Of a DNA stretch of 50,382 nucleotides, positions 33,089 to 42,055 are shown in pieces. Every line of letters starts with the position of its first letter. Within the stretch, counting starts at the first letter, position 1. The stretch lies in NCBI GenBank assembly GCA_024232855.1, contig JAAEPH010000264.1, positions 1 through 50,382 of the forward strand. Direction: 5' to 3'. The position numbers and the translations under genes were made by a program. The notes under the pieces are model-generated. The model was not told where the DNA came from, did not search any database, and saw only the letters and a list, made by a program, of their open reading frames with translations. This DNA comes from Gammaproteobacteria bacterium (lineage in GTDB: Bacteria > Pseudomonadota > Gammaproteobacteria > GCA-001735895).

Positions 33089-34354
33089 ATGAGTGAGCGA
33101 CTGGAAAAAGGCCTCAATATGCTGCGCCAGGAAATGGACAAGAAGGTGATGTCCTTTTTCTCGAGCTGCGTACGCTGCGGCGTTTGCGCCGAGGCCTGCC
33201 TGTTTTACACCGAGACCCGGGATCCCAGGTATACCCCGATCTATAAAACCGAACCGATGCGCAAGCTGTGGAACAGCGAGTACAGTTTCTGGGGCAGGCT
33301 TGCGAGTAAGCTCGGTATCAGCAAGCCCATGACCGAGGCAGATCTCGCCGACTGGGAAGAACTGGTTTACGACGGTTGTTCCATGTGTGGCCGCTGCAGC
33401 ATGGTTTGCCCGCTCGGAGTCGATATTTCGATGGTGATCTTCAAGGTAAAGCATGCGCTTGCGGTGGCCGGTTTCTCTCCCGAGGGCCTGGTCGGCGCCG
33501 TTCAGCGCGCGGTCGATATCGGTAGCCCGATGGGCATTACCATGAAAGCCGTGCTGGCGACGATCAAGCACGCCGAGGAGAACACCGGCCTGAAGATACC
33601 GATGGATGTCGAGGGCGCGGATTACCTGGCGCTGCTGTCGTCGAATGAAATTGCGCTATACCCCGAGTACCTGGAAGCGCTGGCCAGGATTTTCGATCAC
33701 GCCGGCGTTAGCTGGACGCTGTCTTCCGAAGCCTACGAGGCGACCAATGCCGGTTTGCAGATCGGTAACAAGGCGACAGCCGGGCAACTCGTGCAACGTG
33801 TCGTCGATGGCGCCGAAAAACTGAAGGCCAAAAACGTGATCAGCCCCGAATGCGGACACGCCTATACCGCGCTGCGCTGGGAAGGCCCGAATTTCATCGG
33901 CAAGGCTTACCCGTTCCGCGTGGTGCATATCCTCGAGCTACTCGACGAATTGCAGGCGAATGGCTCGCTCAAGACTACCGGCCTGGAAAGCGATCGCCTC
34001 ACCTTCCACGACCCCTGTTCTATCGTTCGCCGCGGCGGCATCCAGGCGCAACCGCGCAACCTGCTGCAGCCGATCGCGCAAAACTTTGTCGAGATGAAAG
34101 ATCACGGCAGTATGAACTGGTGTTGCGGCGGCGGTGGCGGCGTCAGCAGCAACGAACGCGCCGAGGAACTGAAGCACACCGTCTTCAATCGCAAGAAGTC
34201 ACAGATCGAGGAACTCGAGGTCGACGCGGTCGTCACCGCCTGTTCCAACTGCCGCATGGTGATGGAAGAGGGAATCGAGATCAATGAAATGGATATCCCG
34301 CTGCTCGGTCTGACCGAACTGATCGCCGAACACCTCGCCGAAAAATCCAACTAA
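33089..34354 (+). CDS. HdrD/GlpC-like Fe-S protein with CCG domains
   Basis: This 421-residue protein has two N-terminal [4Fe-4S] motifs (CVRCGVCAEACLF at about 28-40; CSMCGRCSMVCPLG near 97-110). Two CCG-type modules follow: one incomplete near CGHAYTAL (about 255) with CSIVRRGG (about 310), the second NWCCGGGGGVSSNE (about 347-360) with ACSNCRMVME (about 387). HdrD, DsrK, GlpC and related proteins use the double-CCG site for a catalytic or electron-bifurcating cubane. With the NarI-like subunit it could exchange electrons between quinone and a cytoplasmic thiol/disulfide or ferredoxin. Substrate unknown. Confidence 0.85.
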   Translation: MSERLEKGLNMLRQEMDKKVMSFFSSCVRCGVCAEACLFYTETRDPRYTPIYKTEPMRKLWNSEYSFWGRLASKLGISKPMTEADLADWEELVYDGCSMCGRCSMVCPLGVDISMVIFKVKHALAVAGFSPEGLVGAVQRAVDIGSPMGITMKAVLATIKHAEENTGLKIPMDVEGADYLALLSSNEIALYPEYLEALARIFDHAGVSWTLSSEAYEATNAGLQIGNKATAGQLVQRVVDGAEKLKAKNVISPECGHAYTALRWEGPNFIGKAYPFRVVHILELLDELQANGSLKTTGLESDRLTFHDPCSIVRRGGIQAQPRNLLQPIAQNFVEMKDHGSMNWCCGGGGGVSSNERAEELKHTVFNRKKSQIEELEVDAVVTACSNCRMVMEEGIEINEMDIPLLGLTELIAEHLAEKSN

Positions 34355-34370
34355 ACAACTACACCGACTA

Positions 34371-34473
34371 TTTCTCGCGGAGGCGCTAAGGCGCGGAGGC
34401 CGCCGAGAGTATAAAGGTGGTACCGCCCGTTATTACCCCGCGCTCCTTGCGCTCTCCGCGCCACTGCGAGAAA
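34371..34473. terminator. long inverted repeat between convergent genes
   Basis: TTTCTCGC (34371-34378) pairs with GCGAGAAA (34466-34473), and GGCGCGGAG (34390-34398) with CTCCGCGCC (34454-34462). It lies where plus- and minus-strand transcripts converge and may terminate both. The GGCGCTAAGGCGC type of sequence is a common dispersed motif in proteobacterial genomes. The last codons of the aminopeptidase gene lie in the right arm. Confidence 0.55.
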
Positions 34474-35551
34474 CATTCTCGCGCATTGGACAGATACCGG
34501 TGTCAGGGTTGGCGCTTTCGTCCCAGGCGTCAAGACAGCGGTTGCGCGTTTCCCGGTCGAGGCCAGCCAGTTTTTCGACATAGCGGTAAAATGCCGGGAA
34601 ATCGTGGCCGTGGGCGGCAAGCATGTTGACGAATGCCGCCAGGCGCGAATTGTAGGTCGCCACCGAACCGATCTTGGCATTGTTGAGTTCACTCGCAAAC
34701 CAGGGCCCGTAGCCGCCCGAGATATCGTGCTTCGCGGCTATGCCGTCGTGAGTGGCGCGCGCCGCGTCGAAATGCCGGGTTTTGGACCGACGCTTTTCCG
34801 TCTCGTTCAGATCGCCGGCGTAAAGCTCTGTCAGCCCCGCCCGTGTCGACACGATTAACGCGATGACTTCTTCACGGTAAGCCAGCCAGCGCGACATTTC
34901 CAGTAGCGCCTCCCCATCGTTTTTCGATCTCAGCCAGAGCTCCGTGCCAACCTGCTGCACCGCGGAGGCCAGCGATTCGTTGAAGGTGGTGTCGTCGTCA
35001 ATATAGATGCGCTGATGGGTGAGTTCGTGAAAAAGCAGACCGGCAAGCCGGTGTTCGGGCCAGTCGATGAAACTGCTCAGTACCGGGTCGTCGAACCAGC
35101 CCAGTGTCGAGTAAGCGGGCACCTTGCCGACGTACACCTCCAGGCCCTGTGATTCGAGATGTTCGATGTAGGCCCGCAGACGTGTTTCGTCGTAGTAACC
35201 CCGATAACTGGCGCAGCCGATGAATGGGTAACACCATTGCTGTAATTGCGTCGAGAATTCGGCGGCGGCGAAAAGATTCTGTACGACCCAGGGCTTGTCC
35301 AGCTGTACGTAACTGTCGTAGCTACCGTTATCGGGCAGGTCGAGCTGCTCGATCGAGAACTGGCGAATCTCCTGAAGTAGTTGCAGGCGCTGCTGCAGCT
35401 GGGCGTCGATTTCGTCGCTCGCGAGCATGTCCTGGATATCGACACGCTGGTTCATGAGCGCGAGGTGGCCGCGGGTGCTGTGCCAGTAGTAGCCGAGATC
35501 GGCACAGCCGCATAGCAGCAACAGCAGAGGAATCGAAATTAACGAGCGCAT
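34433..35551 (-). CDS. lipoprotein, predicted aminopeptidase (COG4324)
   Basis: This 372-residue protein has a lipoprotein signal (LLLLLCGCADLGYY; acylated Cys at 16 or 18). The metal-binding HELTHQ-like motif is present as LLFHELTHQRIYI near residue 170, with N-E-S-L-A-S-A-V-Q further on (a third ligand). This is the arrangement of COG4324 predicted aminopeptidases, usually annotated from genomes only. I used the ATG at 35551; a longer open frame upstream lacks the signal sequence. The C-terminal tail, SRSGAESARSAG, is encoded by the inverted repeat and probably not original. Confidence 0.85.
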   Translation of the reverse strand: MRSLISIPLLLLLCGCADLGYYWHSTRGHLALMNQRVDIQDMLASDEIDAQLQQRLQLLQEIRQFSIEQLDLPDNGSYDSYVQLDKPWVVQNLFAAAEFSTQLQQWCYPFIGCASYRGYYDETRLRAYIEHLESQGLEVYVGKVPAYSTLGWFDDPVLSSFIDWPEHRLAGLLFHELTHQRIYIDDDTTFNESLASAVQQVGTELWLRSKNDGEALLEMSRWLAYREEVIALIVSTRAGLTELYAGDLNETEKRRSKTRHFDAARATHDGIAAKHDISGGYGPWFASELNNAKIGSVATYNSRLAAFVNMLAAHGHDFPAFYRYVEKLAGLDRETRNRCLDAWDESANPDTGICPMRENVSRSGAESARSAG

Positions 35552-35602
35552 AAAGTATTCTCTCACACAGCTTTCGCCCAATGAAACGAAGATAGAATAT
35601 CC

Positions 35603-36732
35603 ATGATCATTTCCAGTCAGTTCGACGGCGGTAATATCGAATGCATCGATTGCAGCAATCCCTCGCGCGTGCTGCTCAACATTCGTGCCGACCGGCAGTC
35701 CGAGTTTTACCAGGGGTTCTATTTTCGCGCCGCCAACGTCAGGGACCTCGACTGCCGCTACCTGATCACCAATGCCGCGGGGCGGCCTATCGGAAAGGCT
35801 GGCAGGATTACCGGGCGGTCGCCAGCTACGACCGCGAATTCTGGTTTCGTGTCGATACCTCGTTTGACGGCGAAAGTCTGGTGATCGAGCATAACAGCAC
35901 CGAGGACCAGGTGTATTTTGCATATTTCGCCCCTTACTCGATGGAGCGCCACGCCGATCTGATCGCGTTCGCGCAGACGAGTGAGCGTTGCCAGGTCGAA
36001 ACCCTGGGGTTGACGCTCGATGGCCAGACCCTCGATTGCCTGTGTTTCGGCGAGCCCGGCGCTTCGCGCAAGACGGTCTGGATGGTGGCGCGCCAGCACC
36101 CGGGGGAGGCCATGGCGGAATGGTGGATGGAGGCTATGGTAAACCGCCTCGTCGATCACAGCGATCCGGTCGTCAATGCCCTGCTCGACAAGGCGGTTAT
36201 CTACCTGGTGCCGAACATGAACCCGGATGGCAGTCGGCGCGGACATCTGCGCACCAATGCGGTCGGCTCGAACCTGAACCGGGAATGGGACAATCCGAGT
36301 TTGGACAAGAGCCCCGAAGTACTGTGCGTGCTCGACAAGATCACCCGCACAGGGCTCGATTTCGGGCTCGATGTGCATGGCGACGAAGCCCTGGCCTATA
36401 ACTTCATCGCCGGCACCGAGGGAATTCCCGGCTGGAATCGCGAGCGTCAACAACAGCTCGAACTGTTCAAGATGACGCTGGCAAATCTCAATCCGGATTT
36501 CCAGGTGGAGCAGGGCTATCCCGCTAACACGGCCGGTAACGCCAACATGAGCTATTGCTCGAGCTCGCTCGCCGAATGTTTCGGCGCGCTGGTGATGACG
36601 TTGGAAATGCCGTTCAAGGATGCCACCGCAACCCCGGATATCGTGCAGGGCTGGAGTCCCGAGCGTTGCGGCAGGCTCGCCCATTCCTGCCTGGATGCCC
36701 TGCACCTGTGCTGGGATCAGGTGATCAAGTAG
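35603..36732 (+). pseudogene. M14 family carboxypeptidase, interrupted by a 1-nt frameshift
   Basis: The start at 35603 gives SSQFDGGNIECIDCSNPS and FYQGFYFRAANV, the N-terminal beta domain of the cytosolic M14 family. After NAAG (near 35780) the frame ends wrongly, while the next frame continues with YRKGWQDYRAVASYDREFW and the catalytic domain. That domain holds the zinc pattern RQHPGEAMAE, the NPDG motif, DVHGDEA, and a late Glu in VMTLEMPF. Adding one G to the GGGG run at 35779-35782 restores a 376-residue protein of normal length. All catalytic residues remain, so this is either a recent frameshift or a homopolymer sequencing error. Confidence 0.85.
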
Positions 36733-36753
36733 CCAGTGATGGGACGCCCTCAT

Positions 36754-36787
36754 GACGTAAAACGGTGAGATATGCAGGCTAGCGCTG
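36754..36787 (+). repeat. dispersed short repeat, full copy
   Basis: GACGTAAAACGGTGAGATAT followed by GCAGGCTAGCGCTG. It lies 22 bp after the carboxypeptidase stop and contains an ATG (36772) that is not a credible start for the aminotransferase. Confidence 0.7.
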
Positions 36788-36846
36788 TAGTAAGATACGC
36801 GCGCATCGGGCTGTGGCCCGGCTATCCGATCAAGAAACAGGATTCA

Positions 36847-38058
36847 ATGATGACCATCGATAAACAGGCTGCCCGCGAAGATCTGCTGTCCGAGCCGGGA
36901 TTCATACACCTGGACAACGCCGGTGCCGCACTGATGCCGCGCTGCGTACTACAGGCCCAGACTGATCATCTGCGACTGGAGGCGTCTGTCGGCGGCTACG
37001 AAGCGAAGCGCTTGCGGCATGACGCAATCGAGGCCGTCTACGACTCGATTGCACGGCTGATCAACTGCCGGCGCGATGAAGTCGCGATCGTCGAAAATGC
37101 CACGGTTGGCTGGATGATGGCCTTCTACGCCATTCCCTTCCAGCCGGGGGATCGTATTCTAACCGCCGAAGCCGAGTATGCCTCGAACTACCTGGCCTAC
37201 CTGCAGATCGCCAGGGACAGGGGAGTCGTGGTCGAGACCATCCCGTCGACCGCGAGCGGGGAGGTTTGCGTCGAGTCGCTCGAGGCGATGATCGACGCGC
37301 GCGTCAGGCTGATAGCGATAACCCACGTACCGACCAATGGCGGCCTCGTCAATCCGGTCGAGGAAATCGGCGCGGTGGCGAGGGCGCACGACATTTTGTA
37401 CCTGGTCGATGCCTGCCAGTCTGCCGGACAGATTGCTCTCGACGTCGACGCGATTCAATGCGATCTGTTGAGCGCAACCGGGCGCAAATACCTGCGTGGC
37501 CCCCGCGGTGTCGGTTTCCTGTATGTCGACAGTCGTGTTCTCGACTCGCTGCATCCGCCGATGATCGACCTCTTTTCGGCGCGGTGGATCGATGCCGGGC
37601 ATTACGAGCTGCGCGCCGATGCGAGACGGTTTGAAAACTGGGAATCCAACTATGCCGCCAAGCTGGGCCTCGGTTGCGCCATCGATTATGCCCTGGCGAT
37701 TGGTCTCGGCGATATCGAAATTGAAGTTTGCCGGCTCGCCGACAGCCTGCGCGCGCAGCTTGCCGGGATTCCCGGGGTTGGTGTTCACGACATCGGCAAA
37801 CGAAAATGCGGTATCGTGACTTTTTCAGTTGCCGGGGTAGATTCGACCGAGGTTGAAACCAGGCTGCGGCAGCTCGGCATCAACGTCAATATGACTACGC
37901 CGAGCAGTACCCTGATCGATGCGACCCGCCGCGAGTTGCCGGAGATGGTGCGCAGTTCCGTACACTACTACAACCAGGAGTCGGACCTGGAAGCGCTGGT
38001 GAAGGCTGTCGGGGAGATCGCGCGCGCCGCCGCGCCGTCCGCAGTAGGAAATCGGTGA
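36847..38058 (+). CDS. class V aminotransferase-fold PLP enzyme
   Basis: This 403-residue fold-type I enzyme of the cysteine desulfurase/isopenicillin N epimerase group reads HLDNAGAALMP near residue 19, the cofactor-contacting ENATVGWMMAF near 80, and ITHVPTNGGLVNPVEEIG near 160. VDACQSAGQI near 190 carries the PLP Asp, and ATGRKYLRGPRGVGFLYV near 218 carries the Schiff-base Lys. I used the ATG at 36847 (or 36850) with CAGGA upstream rather than the repeat-borne ATG at 36772. There is no nearby sulfur-transfer gene, so it may be an epimerase or lyase. Its stop codon lies inside the next repeat copy. Confidence 0.87.
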   Translation: MMTIDKQAAREDLLSEPGFIHLDNAGAALMPRCVLQAQTDHLRLEASVGGYEAKRLRHDAIEAVYDSIARLINCRRDEVAIVENATVGWMMAFYAIPFQPGDRILTAEAEYASNYLAYLQIARDRGVVVETIPSTASGEVCVESLEAMIDARVRLIAITHVPTNGGLVNPVEEIGAVARAHDILYLVDACQSAGQIALDVDAIQCDLLSATGRKYLRGPRGVGFLYVDSRVLDSLHPPMIDLFSARWIDAGHYELRADARRFENWESNYAAKLGLGCAIDYALAIGLGDIEIEVCRLADSLRAQLAGIPGVGVHDIGKRKCGIVTFSVAGVDSTEVETRLRQLGINVNMTTPSSTLIDATRRELPEMVRSSVHYYNQESDLEALVKAVGEIARAAAPSAVGNR

Positions 38059-38077
38059 GCGATGCGGGCTAGTGCTG
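38044..38077 (+). repeat. dispersed short repeat, full copy
   Basis: GTAGGAAATCGGTGAGCGAT followed by GCGGGCTAGTGCTG. The aminotransferase TGA (38056-38058) is the TGA of CGGTGAG, and the other end reaches the DUF1631 stop. With the copy at 36754 it brackets the aminotransferase gene. Confidence 0.7.
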
Positions 38078-40474
38078 CATCTTTGACGTGATGGTGTATA
38101 TCGCGCGGTCGAACGCCGAGGACGATTCGATGCATTTGACGCGGCCGGCGCGTAATTCCATGGCGAGGCCGTTGATCGTGCATTTACGTACCTTGTGTCC
38201 CTGGCGATTGACGAAAACCAGGTTGCCGGTCACGTTGCTCTTCCAGGACAGCCGGGCGATCAGGATTTTCGACGACGATTCGATAAATTCAACCCAGTTG
38301 CCGATTTCGAGCGACTGCGCCTGTTCGATGTGATTTTCGAATTCGTCCACCAGCTCATGAAAGTCGTCCGTTTCGGAGGCCAGTACGATTTCCTCTTCGA
38401 CCTTGATCTGCCCCTCTTTGACCCCGGAGGTAAACCGGTTGAGATCGTCGATGACGTCACTGGTCGAGGCGGCTGAAATGATGGTAATCGAATCGTCGTC
38501 CTCCTCGTTTTTGACGACCTGAACCTCGCCGCTAGCGTCCGTGGTGAACTCGAGGTCGATCGCCTTCGCTGGATCGATTCCCTGCGCCCGGGCGAATGCC
38601 TGGGAACCGCCATCCTCCGGCCATACCGTCTGGTCGTCGACGCGGGTGACGATATTCTTCGAAGTCTGCTTGACGATCCTGGCGTGTTCCCTGGCGAGCA
38701 TCTGGAAGATGCGGTTTTGCACCTCGGTGCTGATCTTGACCAGTCCCATGCCCTTTGACAGCGCGCGCAGCAGGGCCGGGATGGTCTTGATAATCTTGAC
38801 GCGATCTTCTTCGCTGAACTTGGGGACCAGCGTCCACACGAAGGTGGTCGAGATGCGCTTCAGGTTACGCCAGTGGTTCGACGATTCGCCCAGTGACAAA
38901 TGGGCATTGAACAGTACCGATGTCCAGGTGGTTTCGAGAAAGTCGGTGACTTCGAAACTCAGCTCCCGATTCGTGGTGAGTTTTGCGACCAGCTGGGCTG
39001 CTGCATCCTGCGCCGCCTGGATCTGCAGGTCTTTTTGCTGTTCCTGCTGTTGCAACACCTGTACTGCTTTTTCCGATTCCTGGCTTTCCTCGCGGACAAA
39101 GTTTTCGAAATTGTTGAAGGCTTCTTCAAACACGCCGATATCATCGTGAAACTCGTTAATCAGGAAATTGACGATCTCCTCGGTCTTGTCGACAAGTGCC
39201 TGCTGGTCGCCATTATTGTCACTCCAGCCCAGCGAGGCGCGCGAAATGCTGTCGAGCAGCTTGCGCGCGGGGTGCTTCTTCAGGTTGAAAAAATCCTTGT
39301 CGATGATGGCGACCTTGAGCATGGGAATCTGCAATCTACCGATCAGCACCTTGATCGGCGTCGGCAGCGCCTCGTCGTCAAAAAAGAAATCGAACAGCAT
39401 CGATACCACGTCGATGGTCTGATTATCGGTGCCGTTGAAACGGTGTCCATTTTCCTGCCTGAAGGCGCCCAGCTGCTGTTGCGTGGTCGACCTCAGATTC
39501 TGCGGATCGAGCAGGTCCAATGGCTGGTTCATCAGGCTGTTGCTTTGCAGATCGGTCAATGCCCTGACAAAATCCGCGGCCGCTATAGGGGGCAGCGCCT
39601 GTCCGCCGGTACCCGCCGTGAGGCCGGCAACGCCGTTTTCCGCGCCGCCTGCGCCGGGAATTGCCTGCTGCAGGGCTGCAAACAGGTTGCCGTTGGCGTT
39701 CGCGGCAACGCCCGTCATGCCGGCGGGGAGTGCCTGCGCGGAATTGTTTTTAATGCGATTGGCCATGAAACGAGTCGCTTGTTTCATGCGCTCCTGGTCG
39801 GCCTTGAGGCCCGGTAACACGCCTTTTTCGACAAACAGTTCATTCACTTCCCTGTAAAAGTGTCCCAGGTTATTGATTACGTAGCGTTCAAACAGTTTGT
39901 AAAAGATCAGCTTGACCTGGATGTCGGTTTCCAGCAGTTCCGAGGCGCTGTGAAAACTGTCGCAGATGGCCCTCGGGTCCAGCGGATTTTCGTCCTGGTC
40001 CAGTTCACTGCTTTTCAACACCAGCTTGAGCCGCTCGGTCACCCCGAACAGGTCGTCTTCGAAATGCGGCCGCGCGCGCGAAATCATGTTGTCGATCGCG
40101 ATAGTGTCTTCGAGGTCGTCGAGTTCGATAAGGGTCAACTCATCTTCGTCGTTATCGTCGCTTGCGGAGGCGGTCCCGGCGCCTGTGCCTGTAAGGCGAC
40201 CGAAACACTGTTGCATTTCGTAATCGAATCGCTGTTTCAGGCCATCCCGCTTCAACCTGATTTCGCGCATCGCCTCGAAATACATGTTGCGTTCCTGGTC
40301 GTTGCCGACCTTGTCCGACAGTTCGAACAGGGCGTCATCGACACTTTCCATCAACACCCGGATGAGGTCGCTGAGACCTTCCAGGGAAAACCGTTTGACG
40401 GAGTTATAAACCGGATTCGGTGCCGGGTTTCTGGCGCTATTTGCGCTTATGACCTTGAGTTTTGTGGCGAGCAT
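38069..40474 (-). CDS. DUF1631 family protein
   Basis: This large cytoplasmic protein of about 801 residues starts at the ATG at 40474, preceded by AGGAAG. Upstream open frame to 40606 lacks support. It is rich in acidic and helical segments. DUF1631 features include FYKLFERYVINNLGHFYREVNEL near residue 190, PTPIKVLIGRLQIPMLKVAI near 390 and HPARKLLDSI. The C-terminal part holds a PilZ-like beta region (GNWVEF...SKILIARLSWKSNVTGNLVFVNRQGHKV). Some members are called thymidine phosphorylase by propagated error. In some bacteria these proteins bind c-di-GMP-related partners; no specific role is claimed here. Confidence 0.85.
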   Translation of the reverse strand: MLATKLKVISANSARNPAPNPVYNSVKRFSLEGLSDLIRVLMESVDDALFELSDKVGNDQERNMYFEAMREIRLKRDGLKQRFDYEMQQCFGRLTGTGAGTASASDDNDEDELTLIELDDLEDTIAIDNMISRARPHFEDDLFGVTERLKLVLKSSELDQDENPLDPRAICDSFHSASELLETDIQVKLIFYKLFERYVINNLGHFYREVNELFVEKGVLPGLKADQERMKQATRFMANRIKNNSAQALPAGMTGVAANANGNLFAALQQAIPGAGGAENGVAGLTAGTGGQALPPIAAADFVRALTDLQSNSLMNQPLDLLDPQNLRSTTQQQLGAFRQENGHRFNGTDNQTIDVVSMLFDFFFDDEALPTPIKVLIGRLQIPMLKVAIIDKDFFNLKKHPARKLLDSISRASLGWSDNNGDQQALVDKTEEIVNFLINEFHDDIGVFEEAFNNFENFVREESQESEKAVQVLQQQEQQKDLQIQAAQDAAAQLVAKLTTNRELSFEVTDFLETTWTSVLFNAHLSLGESSNHWRNLKRISTTFVWTLVPKFSEEDRVKIIKTIPALLRALSKGMGLVKISTEVQNRIFQMLAREHARIVKQTSKNIVTRVDDQTVWPEDGGSQAFARAQGIDPAKAIDLEFTTDASGEVQVVKNEEDDDSITIISAASTSDVIDDLNRFTSGVKEGQIKVEEEIVLASETDDFHELVDEFENHIEQAQSLEIGNWVEFIESSSKILIARLSWKSNVTGNLVFVNRQGHKVRKCTINGLAMELRAGRVKCIESSSAFDRAIYTITSKMQH

Positions 40475-40774
40475 TTGTGTCTGTCTTCCTCGTTCATCAT
40501 CCCTGAGTCTTAATTCAACTTCCCGACTCGAAAGCCTGTTTTGTAAGGCGTCTGTATTTGAAATAAAGAGTGTGACGCATTTCACAGGTGTGGGGCGGTA
40601 AATCAAAGCTTAGTCGCAATTTTGGCTGCCATACGACCATTGGGAGCCAAAATTCAACCGTTCGTCGGTAAGCGAGGGGAAATGCCCGGGTTTGACTATG
40701 TCGCCGCGTAAACGCCGGCACAGAGGGCATTGCGGATTGTTGCCTTGCCCGTATCCGGTTTCGCAATCGCCGCT
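40475..40774. other. intergenic region with a perfect 10-bp inverted repeat
   Basis: AATTTTGGCT (40618-40627) and AGCCAAAATT (40645-40654) form a hairpin with a 17-nt loop, a possible terminator for the envelope operon that ends at 40775 or an operator for DUF1631. GCGTTTACGC near 40709 is a second small palindrome. No gene was recognised. Confidence 0.5.
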
Positions 40775-42055
40775 TCAGAAATACCAGGCGAGTTGGGCGA
40801 AAAGCGAAGCGCCGACGGACAAAGGATTCTCGGAAATGTCCGAATCGATGCCGCCAAACTCGGTACCGTCATCCCCATGCGGCAGATTCAGCGCCAGCAA
40901 TAGCTGCAGGTCCTGCTGCAGGTCGTGGCGGCTGAAGACCTGCAATAACGTCGAATCGTCGTCGAGATTTCTGAAGACGCTGGTGGTGAGCAACCATAAC
41001 GGCGTCAGCTCGATGGTTGCCGCGGCCGCCAGGTAGTTTTGCGCAAGTGTAAACAGTTCACCGCGCTCGATGCGCGCCACCAACTCCGGGTTGGCGGCGA
41101 GGGCGAGTGGGTCGTAGTTGCCGTCGTCGATTCCGAAACCGTTGTGAAAGTACTCGATGGTCGTACTCAGGTTGCGCTCCCAGGCGAGCAGGGCGTACGA
41201 CCAGCTCAGCACCGCGCTGGTAAACTGCTCGCCGTTCGAATCCGTGAGCATGAGGTCGCTACGCCATATCGCGTCCGCGATATCGACACTGCCGCCAACG
41301 GCGCCTATGCGCGCGTCGTAGTGGTCGGCGACGAGCAGGTCGAGCTCGCTGGACCCGGAGAAGATGTGGTACTTGAGCGCGAGGCTGGTGGCATCGCTGC
41401 TGACATGACCGTCATCGTCGCGCCGGCCGACCCAGACGGACTGTACATCGTTGCCGCTATCCAGCAGGTACTGCGCATACAGCATGTCGTCACCGGTTTT
41501 GTACTCGGTGTCGATCGCGGCGGGATCGAAGGGATTAAAAAAGTCGACCGGGTTGTAGATTATGCCGTTACCCCAGGTCACGGCCTGGCGACCAATGTTG
41601 AATACCGTCTTGTCGGTGGTACGGCTCAGGTAGAAACGATCCAGCCGATGCGCGATGACACGATCGTCGCGGTCGCTGATGCGGCGGGACAGGTCAAGCA
41701 CGCGGTGGTCATCGTCCACCACCGGCGCACCGCCGAACCCGGGGATCGAGTTCTGTTGTAACAGTTCGAGTTGATCGCCCTGTCTTGCGAGCAACTGGTA
41801 GTCACTATGCCAGCTCCAGTTAGCCGCGCCGCCGGAGAAATTGAGGCGTAGATCGAGGCCGCTGTCAACGGCCGGGTCGTCGATAAATTCCTGCAGCGCG
41901 CTGCCGGCGGGGATATTGGCCACCGTTGCCTGGGGCTTGAAGTGTCCGCGCAAATCGTAGGCCTGCGCATTGCCGCAAGCGATGAGCAGCGCGAGAATGC
42001 CGGTAACCCACCCGCTTGTTGCCGTCTTCGCGGGGATGGATCTACTGTGCTTCAT
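40775..42055 (-). CDS. predicted outer-membrane beta-barrel protein of an ABC envelope operon
   Basis: This 426-residue protein has a signal peptide (cleavage near GNAQAYDLRG) and alternating hydrophobic strands throughout. Its terminal AQLAWYF ends in the aromatic residue recognised by BAM. It carries RQAVTWGNGIIYNPVDFFNPFDP (about residues 165-187), also seen in DUF1302-like and other porin-like proteins. It is the last gene of the operon that begins with a LolA-like periplasmic protein and overlaps the ATPase gene by 14 nt. It is therefore a good candidate for the outer-membrane end of that transport route. Exact family not recognised. Confidence 0.75.
   Translation of the reverse strand: MKHSRSIPAKTATSGWVTGILALLIACGNAQAYDLRGHFKPQATVANIPAGSALQEFIDDPAVDSGLDLRLNFSGGAANWSWHSDYQLLARQGDQLELLQQNSIPGFGGAPVVDDDHRVLDLSRRISDRDDRVIAHRLDRFYLSRTTDKTVFNIGRQAVTWGNGIIYNPVDFFNPFDPAAIDTEYKTGDDMLYAQYLLDSGNDVQSVWVGRRDDDGHVSSDATSLALKYHIFSGSSELDLLVADHYDARIGAVGGSVDIADAIWRSDLMLTDSNGEQFTSAVLSWSYALLAWERNLSTTIEYFHNGFGIDDGNYDPLALAANPELVARIERGELFTLAQNYLAAAATIELTPLWLLTTSVFRNLDDDSTLLQVFSRHDLQQDLQLLLALNLPHGDDGTEFGGIDSDISENPLSVGASLFAQLAWYF

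Noticed and set aside
35758-36753. 331-codon open frame antisense to the carboxypeptidase
   Set aside because: The plus strand carries the full M14 catalytic motifs. The minus frame has none.
36772-36846. Upstream ATG start for the aminotransferase
   Set aside because: The ATG lies within a dispersed repeat, and the added residues have no family similarity. The ATG at 36847 has a suitable RBS.
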